This document shows, piece after piece, positions 48,548 through 56,633 of a stretch of 64,000 nt of DNA. The stretch is from Rhodoferax antarcticus ANT.BR (GTDB taxonomy: Bacteria; Pseudomonadota; Gammaproteobacteria; Burkholderiales; Burkholderiaceae_C): assembly GCF_001938565.1 (NCBI RefSeq), contig NZ_MSYM01000017.1, positions 62,001 to 126,000 of the forward strand, in the 5' to 3' direction. Numbering within the stretch: position 1 is the first letter of the stretch; each line of letters starts with the position of its first letter. The notes under the pieces are model-generated. The model was not told where the DNA came from. It saw only the letters and a program-made list of their open reading frames with translations, and made no database searches. The position numbers and the translations under genes are program-made.

Positions 48548-49225
48548 TCATGCGCGCAGTAAATGTCCGGTGGTGACCATGATCAGACAGCCCTCTACGC
48601 TGAAAGGCTGATGCTGACTCATGTGCGGGCTGCGCAGCCAGCTGCCAGCCGGGTAATGCCCGTGCTCGTCAGAGAACACGCCCTCCACCACTAGGATTTC
48701 TTCGCCGCCGTAGTGCCGGTGAGGATTGAAATAGGTCTCGGGCGCCCAGCGCACCATGGCGGTGTTGCGGGTACCAAACGCGCTGATCGGCAACACCTTC
48801 AGGCCTGGCACCAAACCCTGGTGCCAGTGCGCCGTGCGGGTGTTGATCACCACGCGCTCGGTGTCTGCCGGGTCGAGGTAGCGCAGTTTGACAAACAACG
48901 TACAGCCGTCGGTGGAATAAGGCGCATGGCCCGAGCCGGGCGGATTTTGCAGGTAAGTGCCTGCCGGGTAGTCGCCGTGCTCATCGCTTAGCGTGCCTTC
49001 CAGTACCAAAATTTGCTCGCCCAGCTCGTGGGGATGATGGTCAAAGCTGGCGGCTGCCTCATACCGCACGATGGATGTGGCGCGCGCAACCTCGCCGCCG
49101 TTGCGCTTCAGCAGGCGCTGGTGCACCGGGGCTGATGGTGAGGGCTGCCATGGCAGCGTGCGGCTGTCCACCACGCAGCGCTGGGTGATGTCGTCGTTGA
49201 GCAGGGTTTGGCTGATGGCGTTCAT
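48548..49225 (-). CDS. Tandem cupin (ChrR-like) protein
   Basis: 225 residues with two homologous cupin halves: FDHHPHELGEQILVLEG ... SDEHGDYPAGTYL and FNPHRHYGGEEILVVEG ... SDEHGHYPAGSWL. Both keep metal-binding His and Glu. It resembles the cupin part of the anti-sigma factor ChrR, but no zinc-finger N-terminus or sigma gene is present, so it is more likely a metal-dependent enzyme or sensor. Start overlaps the stop of the Cys-rich ORF upstream (ATGA). Confidence 0.85.
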   Translation of the reverse strand: MNAISQTLLNDDITQRCVVDSRTLPWQPSPSAPVHQRLLKRNGGEVARATSIVRYEAAASFDHHPHELGEQILVLEGTLSDEHGDYPAGTYLQNPPGSGHAPYSTDGCTLFVKLRYLDPADTERVVINTRTAHWHQGLVPGLKVLPISAFGTRNTAMVRWAPETYFNPHRHYGGEEILVVEGVFSDEHGHYPAGSWLRSPHMSQHQPFSVEGCLIMVTTGHLLRA

Positions 49226-49413
49226 GGGGTGTCCGTGTCGGGTGCATTAGCAGCAGGCGAAGTGGCGGGTAATGAAGTGGCAGCCTGATATGGGTTGACG
49301 GTGATGCGACACCTTGGATGGCCAACCCACACCTGGCCAAAACAACCGCGGCACTGCGCATCGATGAAGCAGGTGTCCGTGCCACAGCAGCGGTCGTCGT
49401 CGGGTATTGGAAT
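49222..49413 (-). CDS. Cys-rich small ORF with no canonical start
   Basis: 63 codons read from an ATT after the nearest in-frame stop; no ATG, GTG or TTG exists before the Cys cluster. The peptide shows RCCGTDTCFIDAQCRGCFGQ, then a further Cys in HPRCRIT, and an Ala/Pro/Thr tail. The TGA overlaps the cupin ATG by four bases, as in a real coupled gene. Options: ATT start, an upstream frameshift, or chance. Six Cys in 30 residues suggests metal or Fe-S binding. Confidence 0.45.
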   Translation of the reverse strand: MPIPDDDRCCGTDTCFIDAQCRGCFGQVWVGHPRCRITVNPYQAATSLPATSPAANAPDTDTP

Positions 49414-49511
49414 GCTCTTGAAATATCAAGCGGTGATTGTTCGCGCATTTGCGAAGCCGGTGCTGGGCCCAGGACATTGCAAAGCCCCACCGCAGCTACC
49501 AGCCAAGAAAG

Positions 49512-50462
49512 TCACTCGGGCAAGCGATAGACAAGTACCTTGAGCGCGCGCTGGTCATCCACATCGGCAAATGCGCCCGGGTTGGCCACGCGTTCTATAA
49601 AGCGCAGCTCAGGGGCACTGGCCTGCATCTGGTCTTGCAAAAAGGCCATTCCCAGTTCGGGCGCGTTCAGGCACAGCAGCACATGACCGCCCGGTGCCAG
49701 CAAATCGGGCAGGCGGCGCATCAGCCGGGCGTAGTCCTTGATGGCGACAAAACTTCCTTTTTGGTAGCTGGGTGGGTCCACAATCACCAAGCTATAAGGG
49801 CCATTGCGGTTGAGTTTGCCCCAGCTGCTAAAGATGTCGTGCGCCAAAAAACTGGTGCCGGTGGTGATGCCGTTGAGTTGGTGGTTGTGCTGCCCAATCG
49901 CGATTGCCCCATGGCTCATGTCCATGTTGACCACACTCTTGGCACCCGCCTGCAGCGCCACCACTGAAAACGCACAGGTGTAGGCAAACAGGTTGAGCAC
50001 TTTGAAGCTGTAGCGATCATCACGGTGCGCCGCCACGTGGTCGCGCACCCAGCGCCGACCCTCGGCCATGTCAAGAAACAGACCGTGGTTTTGCCCGCGC
50101 AGCACATGCACACGGTAGCGGGCGCCCTGCTCTGCCACCACATGCGACTCAGGCACGCTGCCGGCCATCAGTCGCGTGTCGCTGCGACCCTCTGTGCCCA
50201 AGGTGCCGCCCCGATGCTGGAACACCCAGTTCAGCGGCTCGCTGCCCGGCGCTATCTGTGCCCACCGGGCCTGCAAAGCGGCACTGATAGTGGCCAGTTG
50301 CTCGTCGGTAGCGGGGGCAAAGCTGGTGAGTAAGAAAACGGGCGGATACGCGTCCAGCGCCCACTGCTCGCAGCCCGGGTGCAGACCCCCACGCCCGTGA
50401 AAAATACGCTGGGCATCGGTGTGTAGCGGCATCTGGGCGATGGTGTTAAGCAGAGCTTGCAT
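49512..50462 (-). CDS. Class I SAM-dependent methyltransferase (RlmI/RlmK-like)
   Basis: 316 residues. SAM-binding strand VLNLFAYTCAFSVVALQAGA, VNMDMSHGAI, and the catalytic-type motif LVIVDPPSYQKGSF. The motif set matches PF10672-like RNA cytosine methyltransferases. The N-terminal PUA-like domain of RlmI is absent. Target unknown, presumably rRNA. Confidence 0.85.
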   Translation of the reverse strand: MQALLNTIAQMPLHTDAQRIFHGRGGLHPGCEQWALDAYPPVFLLTSFAPATDEQLATISAALQARWAQIAPGSEPLNWVFQHRGGTLGTEGRSDTRLMAGSVPESHVVAEQGARYRVHVLRGQNHGLFLDMAEGRRWVRDHVAAHRDDRYSFKVLNLFAYTCAFSVVALQAGAKSVVNMDMSHGAIAIGQHNHQLNGITTGTSFLAHDIFSSWGKLNRNGPYSLVIVDPPSYQKGSFVAIKDYARLMRRLPDLLAPGGHVLLCLNAPELGMAFLQDQMQASAPELRFIERVANPGAFADVDDQRALKVLVYRLPE

Positions 50463-50768
50463 GGTGTTGGTGTGCTGCAGGTCGAAGGTGTGATGAGTGT
50501 AGATGCAACAATTACAAGCTTTTTTGGCCTCTAGCCCTTATAGAATAAGCGGTAGCAGCTATTATTTTTGATTAAATGCTTCAGATCATTGAGCGGGTGT
50601 CAATGCGCATTTGGCGGTTTTGGATTCGGGACAAAGCGGCGCAGTTCGCCTGGCATCCGTCACGGCTGGCCCCGCCTTTGATCATTTTCGATATAAGCAT
50701 CTGACAAGAAAATCGTTCCCATATCTGAAGCGGCTGTTCAAAATCGCCTCCTTTGTTTATCTGGAGCC
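50463..50768. other. Intergenic gap before the rhodanese gene
   Basis: Holds an inverted dispersed-repeat copy at its left end and no supported gene. A 33-codon frame beginning at 50603 has no ribosome site or recognisable features. The ribosome site CTGGAGCC precedes the rhodanese ATGs. Confidence 0.5.
50519..50572 (-). repeat. Dispersed repeat, intergenic copy 5 (inverted)
   Basis: Plus-strand TTTTTGGCCTCTAGCCCTTA, TAGAATAAGCGGTAGCAGCT, ATTATTTTTGATT. It is the reverse complement of the copy near 36110 with few differences, and is the only intergenic copy in this orientation. Confidence 0.85.
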
Positions 50769-51734
50769 ATGATGCAACGCTTTAAAACCCTGATGACCGC
50801 CCTGAGCCTGGGCCTGATCATCGTTGCCACGACCCCCATTGCATTTGCTGCCCAACCGTTGCTGACACCCAAAGAGCTGCAGATCCGCCTGATTGACCCG
50901 AATGTGCGGGTAATCGACATTCGCGACGCAAAGGCGTATGCCGTTGGGCACATCCCTGGCGCAATCAATGCACCCTACGGCCAGTGGCGCGGGCCAGCCA
51001 GCAACCCGGGCGAACTGCCGACCTTGCCCAAGCTGACCACGCTGGTGCAAAGCCTGGGCCTCAGCCCCGCCACGCATGCGGTGGTGGTCTCCAGTGGGGC
51101 TGATGCGACTGATTTTGGTGCCAGCGCCCGCGTCTACTGGACGCTGAAGGTACTGGGCCTGAAAGAGCTGTCGGTGCTGAACGGCGGCGTCAAGGCCTGG
51201 TCTAACGCCCAACTGCCACAGAACAACCAAGCCGTCAAAATTGCCGCAAGCAACTATCAGCCGCAACTGGACGCGTCGCTGATCGCCAGCACCGACGAAG
51301 TGGCGCAGCATGTGAAAGCCAAAGACGCGTTGCTGATTGACGCCCGACCTGCAGCCTTCTTTAACGGCGAAACCCGCGCTCCCGCCGCCCGGGTGGCGGG
51401 CACGCTGCCTGCTGCGGTCAACCTGCAGCACGACAAATGGTTTGTCCCCGGCAGCGCCATCTTTGTGGGCACCGATCAGGCCAAACAGATCGCGGCATCC
51501 AGCCCGATCCATAGCGCCAAAGAGACGGTATCTTTCTGCAACACTGGCCACTGGGCCGCGACCAATTGGTTTGCCCTGTCTGAGGTGCTGGGCCAGCCGA
51601 AGGTCAAGCTCTACCCTGGCTCAATGGCGGCGTGGTCGCAAGACCCCAACGGCCTGCCGATTGCAAATCAACCCAGCCGTACCGCGCAGTTGATGATGGA
51701 CGCGAAGCTCTGGATCGCCAAAACCTTCAACTAA
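50769..51734 (+). CDS. Exported two-domain rhodanese sulfurtransferase
   Basis: 321 residues (or from the ATG at 50772, better spaced from GGAG). Signal peptide ALSLGLIIVATTPIAFA. First rhodanese domain has VIDIRDAKAYAVGHIPGA but no Cys at the active loop (VVVSSGADATDFGAS), so it is structural. The second has LIDARPAAFFNG and Cys257 in TVSFCNTGHWAAT. It should move sulfane sulfur in the periplasm. Followed 4 bases later by a thiosulfate-type transporter. Confidence 0.9.
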   Translation: MMQRFKTLMTALSLGLIIVATTPIAFAAQPLLTPKELQIRLIDPNVRVIDIRDAKAYAVGHIPGAINAPYGQWRGPASNPGELPTLPKLTTLVQSLGLSPATHAVVVSSGADATDFGASARVYWTLKVLGLKELSVLNGGVKAWSNAQLPQNNQAVKIAASNYQPQLDASLIASTDEVAQHVKAKDALLIDARPAAFFNGETRAPAARVAGTLPAAVNLQHDKWFVPGSAIFVGTDQAKQIAASSPIHSAKETVSFCNTGHWAATNWFALSEVLGQPKVKLYPGSMAAWSQDPNGLPIANQPSRTAQLMMDAKLWIAKTFN

Positions 51735-51738
51735 CTCC

Positions 51739-52812
51739 ATGAAGCGATTGCCTCTGGCGGCCCTGGTGGCGGCCTTTTTCATCTTTCTTGTAATGTCGGT
51801 TTCGGTGCGCCAAGCGGTGCTGTTGCTGGTGGGCGTGGGCATGGGCGCGGCGCTGGCGGGCGCGCGTTTTGGCTTTACCACCGGCTGGCGCGAGCTTATC
51901 GAGCAACGCGACCCGCGCGGCGTGACCGGGCAGATCATGCTGCTGGCGCTGGCCAGCCTGGCCGCGTTGCCGCTGCTGGGGCAGTTTTCTGAGTTGCAGG
52001 CGGCGCTAGGGCCACCAAGCGTGAGCCTGTTGGTGGGCGCATTCCTCTTTGGCATGACGATGCAAATTGCCGACGGCTGTGGCTCGGGCACGCTGTACAA
52101 GGCAGGCTTGGGCGTGCCGCTCAACATGGGCATCTTGCCGCTGTTTGCGCTAGGTAGTTTTTTGGGCTCGGCGCATTTAGACAGCTGGCTCACACTGGGC
52201 CAGATCGAACCCGTCAGCCTGTCTGAACAGTTGGGTACCGGTGGCGCGTTGGCGCTGACGTTGACTTTGCTGGCGCTGGCACTGATCGCCGTGCGCGCAT
52301 GGGTAGGCGCGGGGCGGCAGTGGCTTGAAAAGCGCTGGCTGTGGGGTGCGATGGCGCTGGCAGTGCTGGCGACGCTCAATCTGCTGCTGGCTGGCCAGCC
52401 TTGGGGCGTGGTGTATGGCTTTGGCCTGTGGGCTGCCAAGGTTTCGGTGGCGCTGGGTGCGTTTGACCCGACGGTCAACGCCTTTTGGAGTCAAAGCGGC
52501 AACGCGCTGCGCCTGACGCAAACCGTGTTGATGGATGTCACCACCATTACCAGCATTGGCATTTTGGCCGGGGCGCTGTGGGTGTCGGCCAAGGCGCCCT
52601 CGGTCAGCCAGCCACTTAGTTCGCAGCAGTGGGCGATTGGGCTGGTGGCCGGATTTGTCTTGGGCTACAGCTCGCGACTGGCGTTTGGCTGCAACGTGGG
52701 CGCCATGCTCAGCGGTATTTCTACCGGCAGCCTGCACGGCTGGATCTGGGTGCCGCTAGCCTTTGGTGGCACCATGGTGGGTGTGCGCCTACGCCGCTGC
52801 TATGGGTTTTGA
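51739..52812 (+). CDS. YeeE/YedE (TsuA-like) sulfur-compound transporter
   Basis: 357 residues, about 9-10 membrane segments. The two conserved Cys motifs of the thiosulfate transporter TsuA are present: IADGCGSGTLYKAGLG (near residue 114) and LAFGCNVGAMLSG (near 317). Third conserved Cys region is not obvious. Paired with the secreted rhodanese upstream, it probably imports thiosulfate or a related sulfur compound. Confidence 0.88.
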   Translation: MKRLPLAALVAAFFIFLVMSVSVRQAVLLLVGVGMGAALAGARFGFTTGWRELIEQRDPRGVTGQIMLLALASLAALPLLGQFSELQAALGPPSVSLLVGAFLFGMTMQIADGCGSGTLYKAGLGVPLNMGILPLFALGSFLGSAHLDSWLTLGQIEPVSLSEQLGTGGALALTLTLLALALIAVRAWVGAGRQWLEKRWLWGAMALAVLATLNLLLAGQPWGVVYGFGLWAAKVSVALGAFDPTVNAFWSQSGNALRLTQTVLMDVTTITSIGILAGALWVSAKAPSVSQPLSSQQWAIGLVAGFVLGYSSRLAFGCNVGAMLSGISTGSLHGWIWVPLAFGGTMVGVRLRRCYGF

Positions 52813-52824
52813 CAGCAGACCGCT

Positions 52825-52992
52825 ATGACCACTACCCAACCTCTCAAAGCCGTCTTCTGGCTTGTGCTGCTGGCCTTCCTGGCCTGGGACTTTTTAGCAT
52901 CCGCTCCGGTGGATTTGCGTAACGAGCCGCCGCTGGTTGCGGCCGGCTCGGGCAAAGCCACGAGCGGCGGACATTGTTCGATGGCAAAGTAA
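52825..52992 (+). CDS. Small single-pass membrane protein ending in GGHCSMAK
   Basis: 55 residues: short cytoplasmic N-terminus, one membrane segment (AVFWLVLLAFLAWDFLASAP) and a periplasmic tail with AAGSGKATSGGHCSMAK. It starts 12 bases after the TsuA-like gene and ends one base before the stop of the convergent ABC gene. The single Cys beside Gly-His could carry sulfur or bind copper; this is inference. No family name is known to me. Confidence 0.65.
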   Translation: MTTTQPLKAVFWLVLLAFLAWDFLASAPVDLRNEPPLVAAGSGKATSGGHCSMAK

Positions 52993-53736
52993 TCAGCGGC
53001 GTAGCGGTTCACTCGGGCCAAGCGCCCCATCGGCCCGGACCACCGCCTCGTCGCGCGCAGTCTGGCCATCGATCAGTTCCACCAACCGGTCACACCGCGC
53101 ACCCAGGCGCGGGTCGTGGGTGACCACCACAAACGAGGTGCCTCGCTCGGCGTGCATGCGCCGCAGCAACACAAACACTTCGTCGGACGAAGCGCTGTCG
53201 AGGTTGCCGGTGGGCTCATCAGCCAGCACCAGCGGTGGGTTCATCACCAGCGCGCGCGCAATCGCCACCCGCTGCTGCATGCCGCCTGAGAGCTCCGAGG
53301 GCCGCTTGTCCAGCGCAGCCGATAGCCCCACCGCATCGAGCAGTTCCCTGGCGCGCTCGCGCTGCGCCGTGCTCACCCGGCCCTCGGCCATCAGGGCTGG
53401 CAGGGTGACGTTCTCCAGCGCGGTGAAGGCCGGTAGCAGATGGTGAAACTGAAACACAAAGCCGAGCAACTTGCGTCGGCGCAGCGTCAGCCCACCGTCG
53501 TCTAGGCCCACCATTTCCTCGCCTTGCAGGTGGTAGCTGCCCGCACTCATGCGCTCCAGCAGGCCGACGATGTTGAGCAGCGTGCTCTTGCCCGAGCCCG
53601 AGGGTCCCATCAACGCAATGAACTCACCCGCATTCAACTGCAGATCGATACCATGCAAGACCTCGGCCTCGTTGGGTAGGCCAGGGTTGTAGGTTTTGCG
53701 GACCTGATGGAGTTGAATCAGCGGTTGGGCGCTCAT
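52993..53736 (-). CDS. ABC exporter ATP-binding protein (MacB/LolD type)
   Basis: 247 residues from the ATG at 53736 (alternatives three and nine bases or so upstream). Walker A GPSGSGKST, signature LSGGMQQRVAIARAL, Walker B LVLADEPTGNLDS, H-loop VVTHD. Works with the adjacent permease and HlyD-type adaptor as a tripartite efflux or lipoprotein transport system. Confidence 0.9.
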   Translation of the reverse strand: MSAQPLIQLHQVRKTYNPGLPNEAEVLHGIDLQLNAGEFIALMGPSGSGKSTLLNIVGLLERMSAGSYHLQGEEMVGLDDGGLTLRRRKLLGFVFQFHHLLPAFTALENVTLPALMAEGRVSTAQRERARELLDAVGLSAALDKRPSELSGGMQQRVAIARALVMNPPLVLADEPTGNLDSASSDEVFVLLRRMHAERGTSFVVVTHDPRLGARCDRLVELIDGQTARDEAVVRADGALGPSEPLRR

Positions 53737-53741
53737 GAGCA

Positions 53742-54965
53742 TCAAATTCGGATCGCTTGTGCCGGATCCATCTTCGCGGCCCGGCGCGCCGGTGCGATCG
53801 CGGCGATGACGCCACAGACCGTGGCCACCGCCGCCACTTGCAGTGCCAGCGCGGGCGCCAGCGAGATATCAAACAGCGGCAGACCATCCGGGCCGCGCAC
53901 AAAGCGGGTGAACAGTTCCACCATGACCCAGGCCAGAAACACGCCCAGCACCGAGCCTAAAGCGCCAACCACCGCGCCCTGCACCAAAAACACACGCAAC
54001 ACCTGCGCACGGGTAGCGCCCATGGCCCGCAGAATACCAATCTCGCGCTGCTTCTGCACCACCGAAACCACCAACACGCTGGCAATGCCCAGCACCACCA
54101 CCACCAGCACCACCGCACGAATAAGACCGGTGCTGACGGACTGCGCATTGAGTGCCGAGACCAACTGCGCGTTGCTCTCCTGCCAGGTCTCAAACTGGTA
54201 GGGCAGCTCGCGCCGCAACTGATCAGCCATGGCCTGCGCGGCCCACACGTCACGCACGGTCAGGTCCACATTGGTCACGCCCCCAGGCAGACCAAGCAAA
54301 TTTTGCGCGCTGCGCAACGGCACGATCACGGTGCGCCGATTCAGCTCTTTCACACCCAAATCCACCAGCGCGGTCACCCGCACCGCCTCAGTCGATCCGG
54401 TGGTCTGCAGTCGCAGCCGGTCGCCCACCCGTAGCCCGAGATCAGCCGCCAGATCGCGTCCCACGATGGCCTCGCCCGGCGCTAGCCGCGCCGTGCCGCT
54501 GACCACCTTGTTGCGAAGGCCGACGATGCGCTCGTAGCGCTCCAGGTCAACCCCGAGCAGCGAGATCGCCTGGCTGGCTTCGCCACGCAGCCCCAGGCCA
54601 GAGCCAGCCGCCATCGGCGAAACCGCGGCCACGCCGGGCAGGCGCTCTAGCACTGGCAGCAGCGCCTGCCAGTTGGCCACCGTGCGCAAGCGCTTGGCGC
54701 GCACCTGCACCTCTGACAACATGGTCACACCTGGCTCGCGCAGCGCGGCCGGTATCACCGCATCATCTGGCGCGCGGATGGAGATATGGGGCTGAGCGCC
54801 CAGCGTCTTGTTCAATGTGTTGGCCTGTAGGCCGTCGATCAGTGTGGCGACGTAAGCGATCACCGCCACACCGGCGGCCACGCCAACGATGATGAGCAGG
54901 GTCTGCATGCGCCCTTCGCGCAAAAAGCGCATGGCCACCTGTCGCTCGAAACCCAACCAGGCCAT
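53742..54965 (-). CDS. ABC exporter permease, FtsX/MacB type
   Basis: 407 residues. N-terminal membrane segment (TLLIIVGVAAGVAVIAYVATL), a large periplasmic domain (about residues 45-280) and three C-terminal segments (VVLVVVVLGIASVLVVSVV, AVVGALGSVLGVFLAWVMVE, VAAVATVCGVIAAIAP), ending in DPAQAIRI. The ATG at 54965 is used; the longer frame overlaps the adaptor gene. Confidence 0.9.
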   Translation of the reverse strand: MAWLGFERQVAMRFLREGRMQTLLIIVGVAAGVAVIAYVATLIDGLQANTLNKTLGAQPHISIRAPDDAVIPAALREPGVTMLSEVQVRAKRLRTVANWQALLPVLERLPGVAAVSPMAAGSGLGLRGEASQAISLLGVDLERYERIVGLRNKVVSGTARLAPGEAIVGRDLAADLGLRVGDRLRLQTTGSTEAVRVTALVDLGVKELNRRTVIVPLRSAQNLLGLPGGVTNVDLTVRDVWAAQAMADQLRRELPYQFETWQESNAQLVSALNAQSVSTGLIRAVVLVVVVLGIASVLVVSVVQKQREIGILRAMGATRAQVLRVFLVQGAVVGALGSVLGVFLAWVMVELFTRFVRGPDGLPLFDISLAPALALQVAAVATVCGVIAAIAPARRAAKMDPAQAIRI

Positions 54966-54973
54966 GCGTTGCC

Positions 54974-56254
54974 TCAGCGATACATGGCATTGATGAGCGC
55001 GGTGCCAGAGTCGGGCGCAGCAGCACCGCCTGCGCGCTGGCCCGGCTGCCACGGCAGTACTCGCACCCGCACGCGCTGACCATCCTGCAGTGAGCCGCCC
55101 ACCAGCACCTGGTCACCGTCGGAGAGGCCATCGACCACCTCGACAGCCTCCAGCGTGCGCAACCCTAGCCGCACGCTTCGCTGGCGCGCGCGGCCTGCCT
55201 CGTCGATCAGTACCGTGTTTGAGGCGGCGCGCAAGGCAGCCAGCGGCAACACTTGGGCGCTGTTCACCCGCGCCGTCTCGACCTCTACCGAGACGGTCAT
55301 GTCTTCGCGCAGAAAGTCTGGCGCCGCCTCGGTCAAGGTCAGTTTGACTTCGACCGAGCCGCGCTGCGCATCCACCGATGGCGCGATCGACACCACCTGC
55401 GCCTTAAAACGCTGTTCAGCGAAGGCGTCGGCGACTACCGAGGCGCTTTGTCCCACGCGCAGCTGATCAAGAAAACGCTCGTCGACTGGCGCCACAATCT
55501 CTACCGGACTGGCCAGCGCCAGGCCAAGCAGCACCTTACCCGGCTGCACAATCTGCCCTGGCTCCACCTCGCGCAGCAACACGCGGCCATCGGTCGGCGC
55601 CAGCACATCAGCCTGCGCCAGACGCGCCTGCGCAGCTTGGCTCGCAGCCTGAGCCAGTGCGAGTTGTGCCAGCGCCTGCGCCTGATCGCTACCGCGCTCG
55701 CCGCTAGCGCTCGCCTGAGCCTGGGCGTTGGCCAGTTGGGCCTGGGCCACGTCGCGCGCGCGCCGAGCCTCGTCCAGCGCGGCGTCGCTCAAAAATCCTT
55801 GTGCCACCAGTTGTTGCGTGCGCTCCCAGGCGGCCTGTGCCGCCCGTGCCACCGCTTCAGCCTGGCTCACCACTGCCCGCGCCGACAGCTGACCGGTGCT
55901 GCGCAAGCCCTCAAGCCGGGCCGCTGCCTGACGCTCCGCCGCTTCAGCTTGGCTGAACGCCGCACTCAATTCCTGCGACTCCAGGCGCAGCAGCACCTGG
56001 CCCCGCTTCACGGCGGCGCCTTCCAGCACCAAAACCGCCTCCACCCGGCCAGTGAGTGTGCTGCCCACGTCCACTCGAGTCTGACTGGCCACGCGGGCGG
56101 AGAACTGCAGCGTGCGCACCAGCGTTTGCGACTGCACCACTACCGCGTCCACCGGCGTGCCGCGCCACCACCAGGTCAGCAACGCCATCGCAAACAGAAA
56201 AATGGCTAGCAAGGTTAGCCAGATGCTGCGCCGATTCAGGTCAGACAAGGTCAT
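54974..56254 (-). CDS. Periplasmic adaptor (HlyD/AcrA family) of the ABC exporter
   Basis: 426 residues. N-terminal anchor (LTLLAIFLFAMALLTWWW), biotinyl-lipoyl halves (VGSTLTGRVEAVLVLEGAAV and DGRVLLREVEPGQIVQPG), an Ala/Gln-rich coiled coil of about 100 residues, and a beta-barrel (VSIAPSVDAQRGSVEVKLTL). No outer-membrane channel gene follows. Operon order adaptor-permease-ATPase. Confidence 0.9.
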   Translation of the reverse strand: MTLSDLNRRSIWLTLLAIFLFAMALLTWWWRGTPVDAVVVQSQTLVRTLQFSARVASQTRVDVGSTLTGRVEAVLVLEGAAVKRGQVLLRLESQELSAAFSQAEAAERQAAARLEGLRSTGQLSARAVVSQAEAVARAAQAAWERTQQLVAQGFLSDAALDEARRARDVAQAQLANAQAQASASGERGSDQAQALAQLALAQAASQAAQARLAQADVLAPTDGRVLLREVEPGQIVQPGKVLLGLALASPVEIVAPVDERFLDQLRVGQSASVVADAFAEQRFKAQVVSIAPSVDAQRGSVEVKLTLTEAAPDFLREDMTVSVEVETARVNSAQVLPLAALRAASNTVLIDEAGRARQRSVRLGLRTLEAVEVVDGLSDGDQVLVGGSLQDGQRVRVRVLPWQPGQRAGGAAAPDSGTALINAMYR

Positions 56255-56415
56255 CGCCGCTGTGCCTCAGAAGCCGGGCGCAAACCGGGCGGTATCGCTC
56301 TGCGGTGGTACCACACCGGCAGGGCAAAGACTTGCAGGGCGTGCTTGATGCGGCTAGCCATAGGGCCATTGCCGATGACGATGTATATCTGAAAGGATAG
56401 AAAATTCAACCGCAT
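56251..56415 (-). CDS. Possible 54-residue ORF coupled to the adaptor gene
   Basis: Begins MRLNFLSFQIYIVIGNGP and ends PASEAQRR; basic with one hydrophobic patch. The stop overlaps the adaptor ATG (ATGA), as in coupled genes, and GGGA lies about 12 bases before the ATG. No known family. It could be a leader peptide or chance. Confidence 0.4.
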   Translation of the reverse strand: MRLNFLSFQIYIVIGNGPMASRIKHALQVFALPVWYHRRAIPPGLRPASEAQRR

Positions 56416-56633
56416 AGGCTAAGTATCCCACCAGTCGATAACCACGCTTTCGATGGCCTGCAGGCACAGCACCCTTCCCCATGCCGGTGCTGATGGCCAC
56501 TTAGATGCGACGGTCTGCCCGTTCGACGCCAAGTCTTATTCGCGGCACAGAGGATAGAACTCGAGATGATCGCAGGTGACGAGTCTATTTTGGACTTCTA
56601 GAATTAACTGCTTTTTTAACCAACGGAGCTTTC
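56416..56633. other. Gap before aspA
   Basis: Divergent upstream region of the adaptor operon and aspA. No gene seen. The aspA ribosome site GGAG lies 7 bases before its ATG. No clear FNR-type TTGATnnnnATCAA box was found. Confidence 0.5.

Noticed and set aside
50603..50707. 34-codon frame upstream of the rhodanese gene
   Set aside because: No ribosome site and no recognisable composition.
51621..52478. Minus-strand frame of 285 codons under the TsuA-like gene
   Set aside because: Ser/Pro/Ala shadow of a membrane protein gene with no motif.
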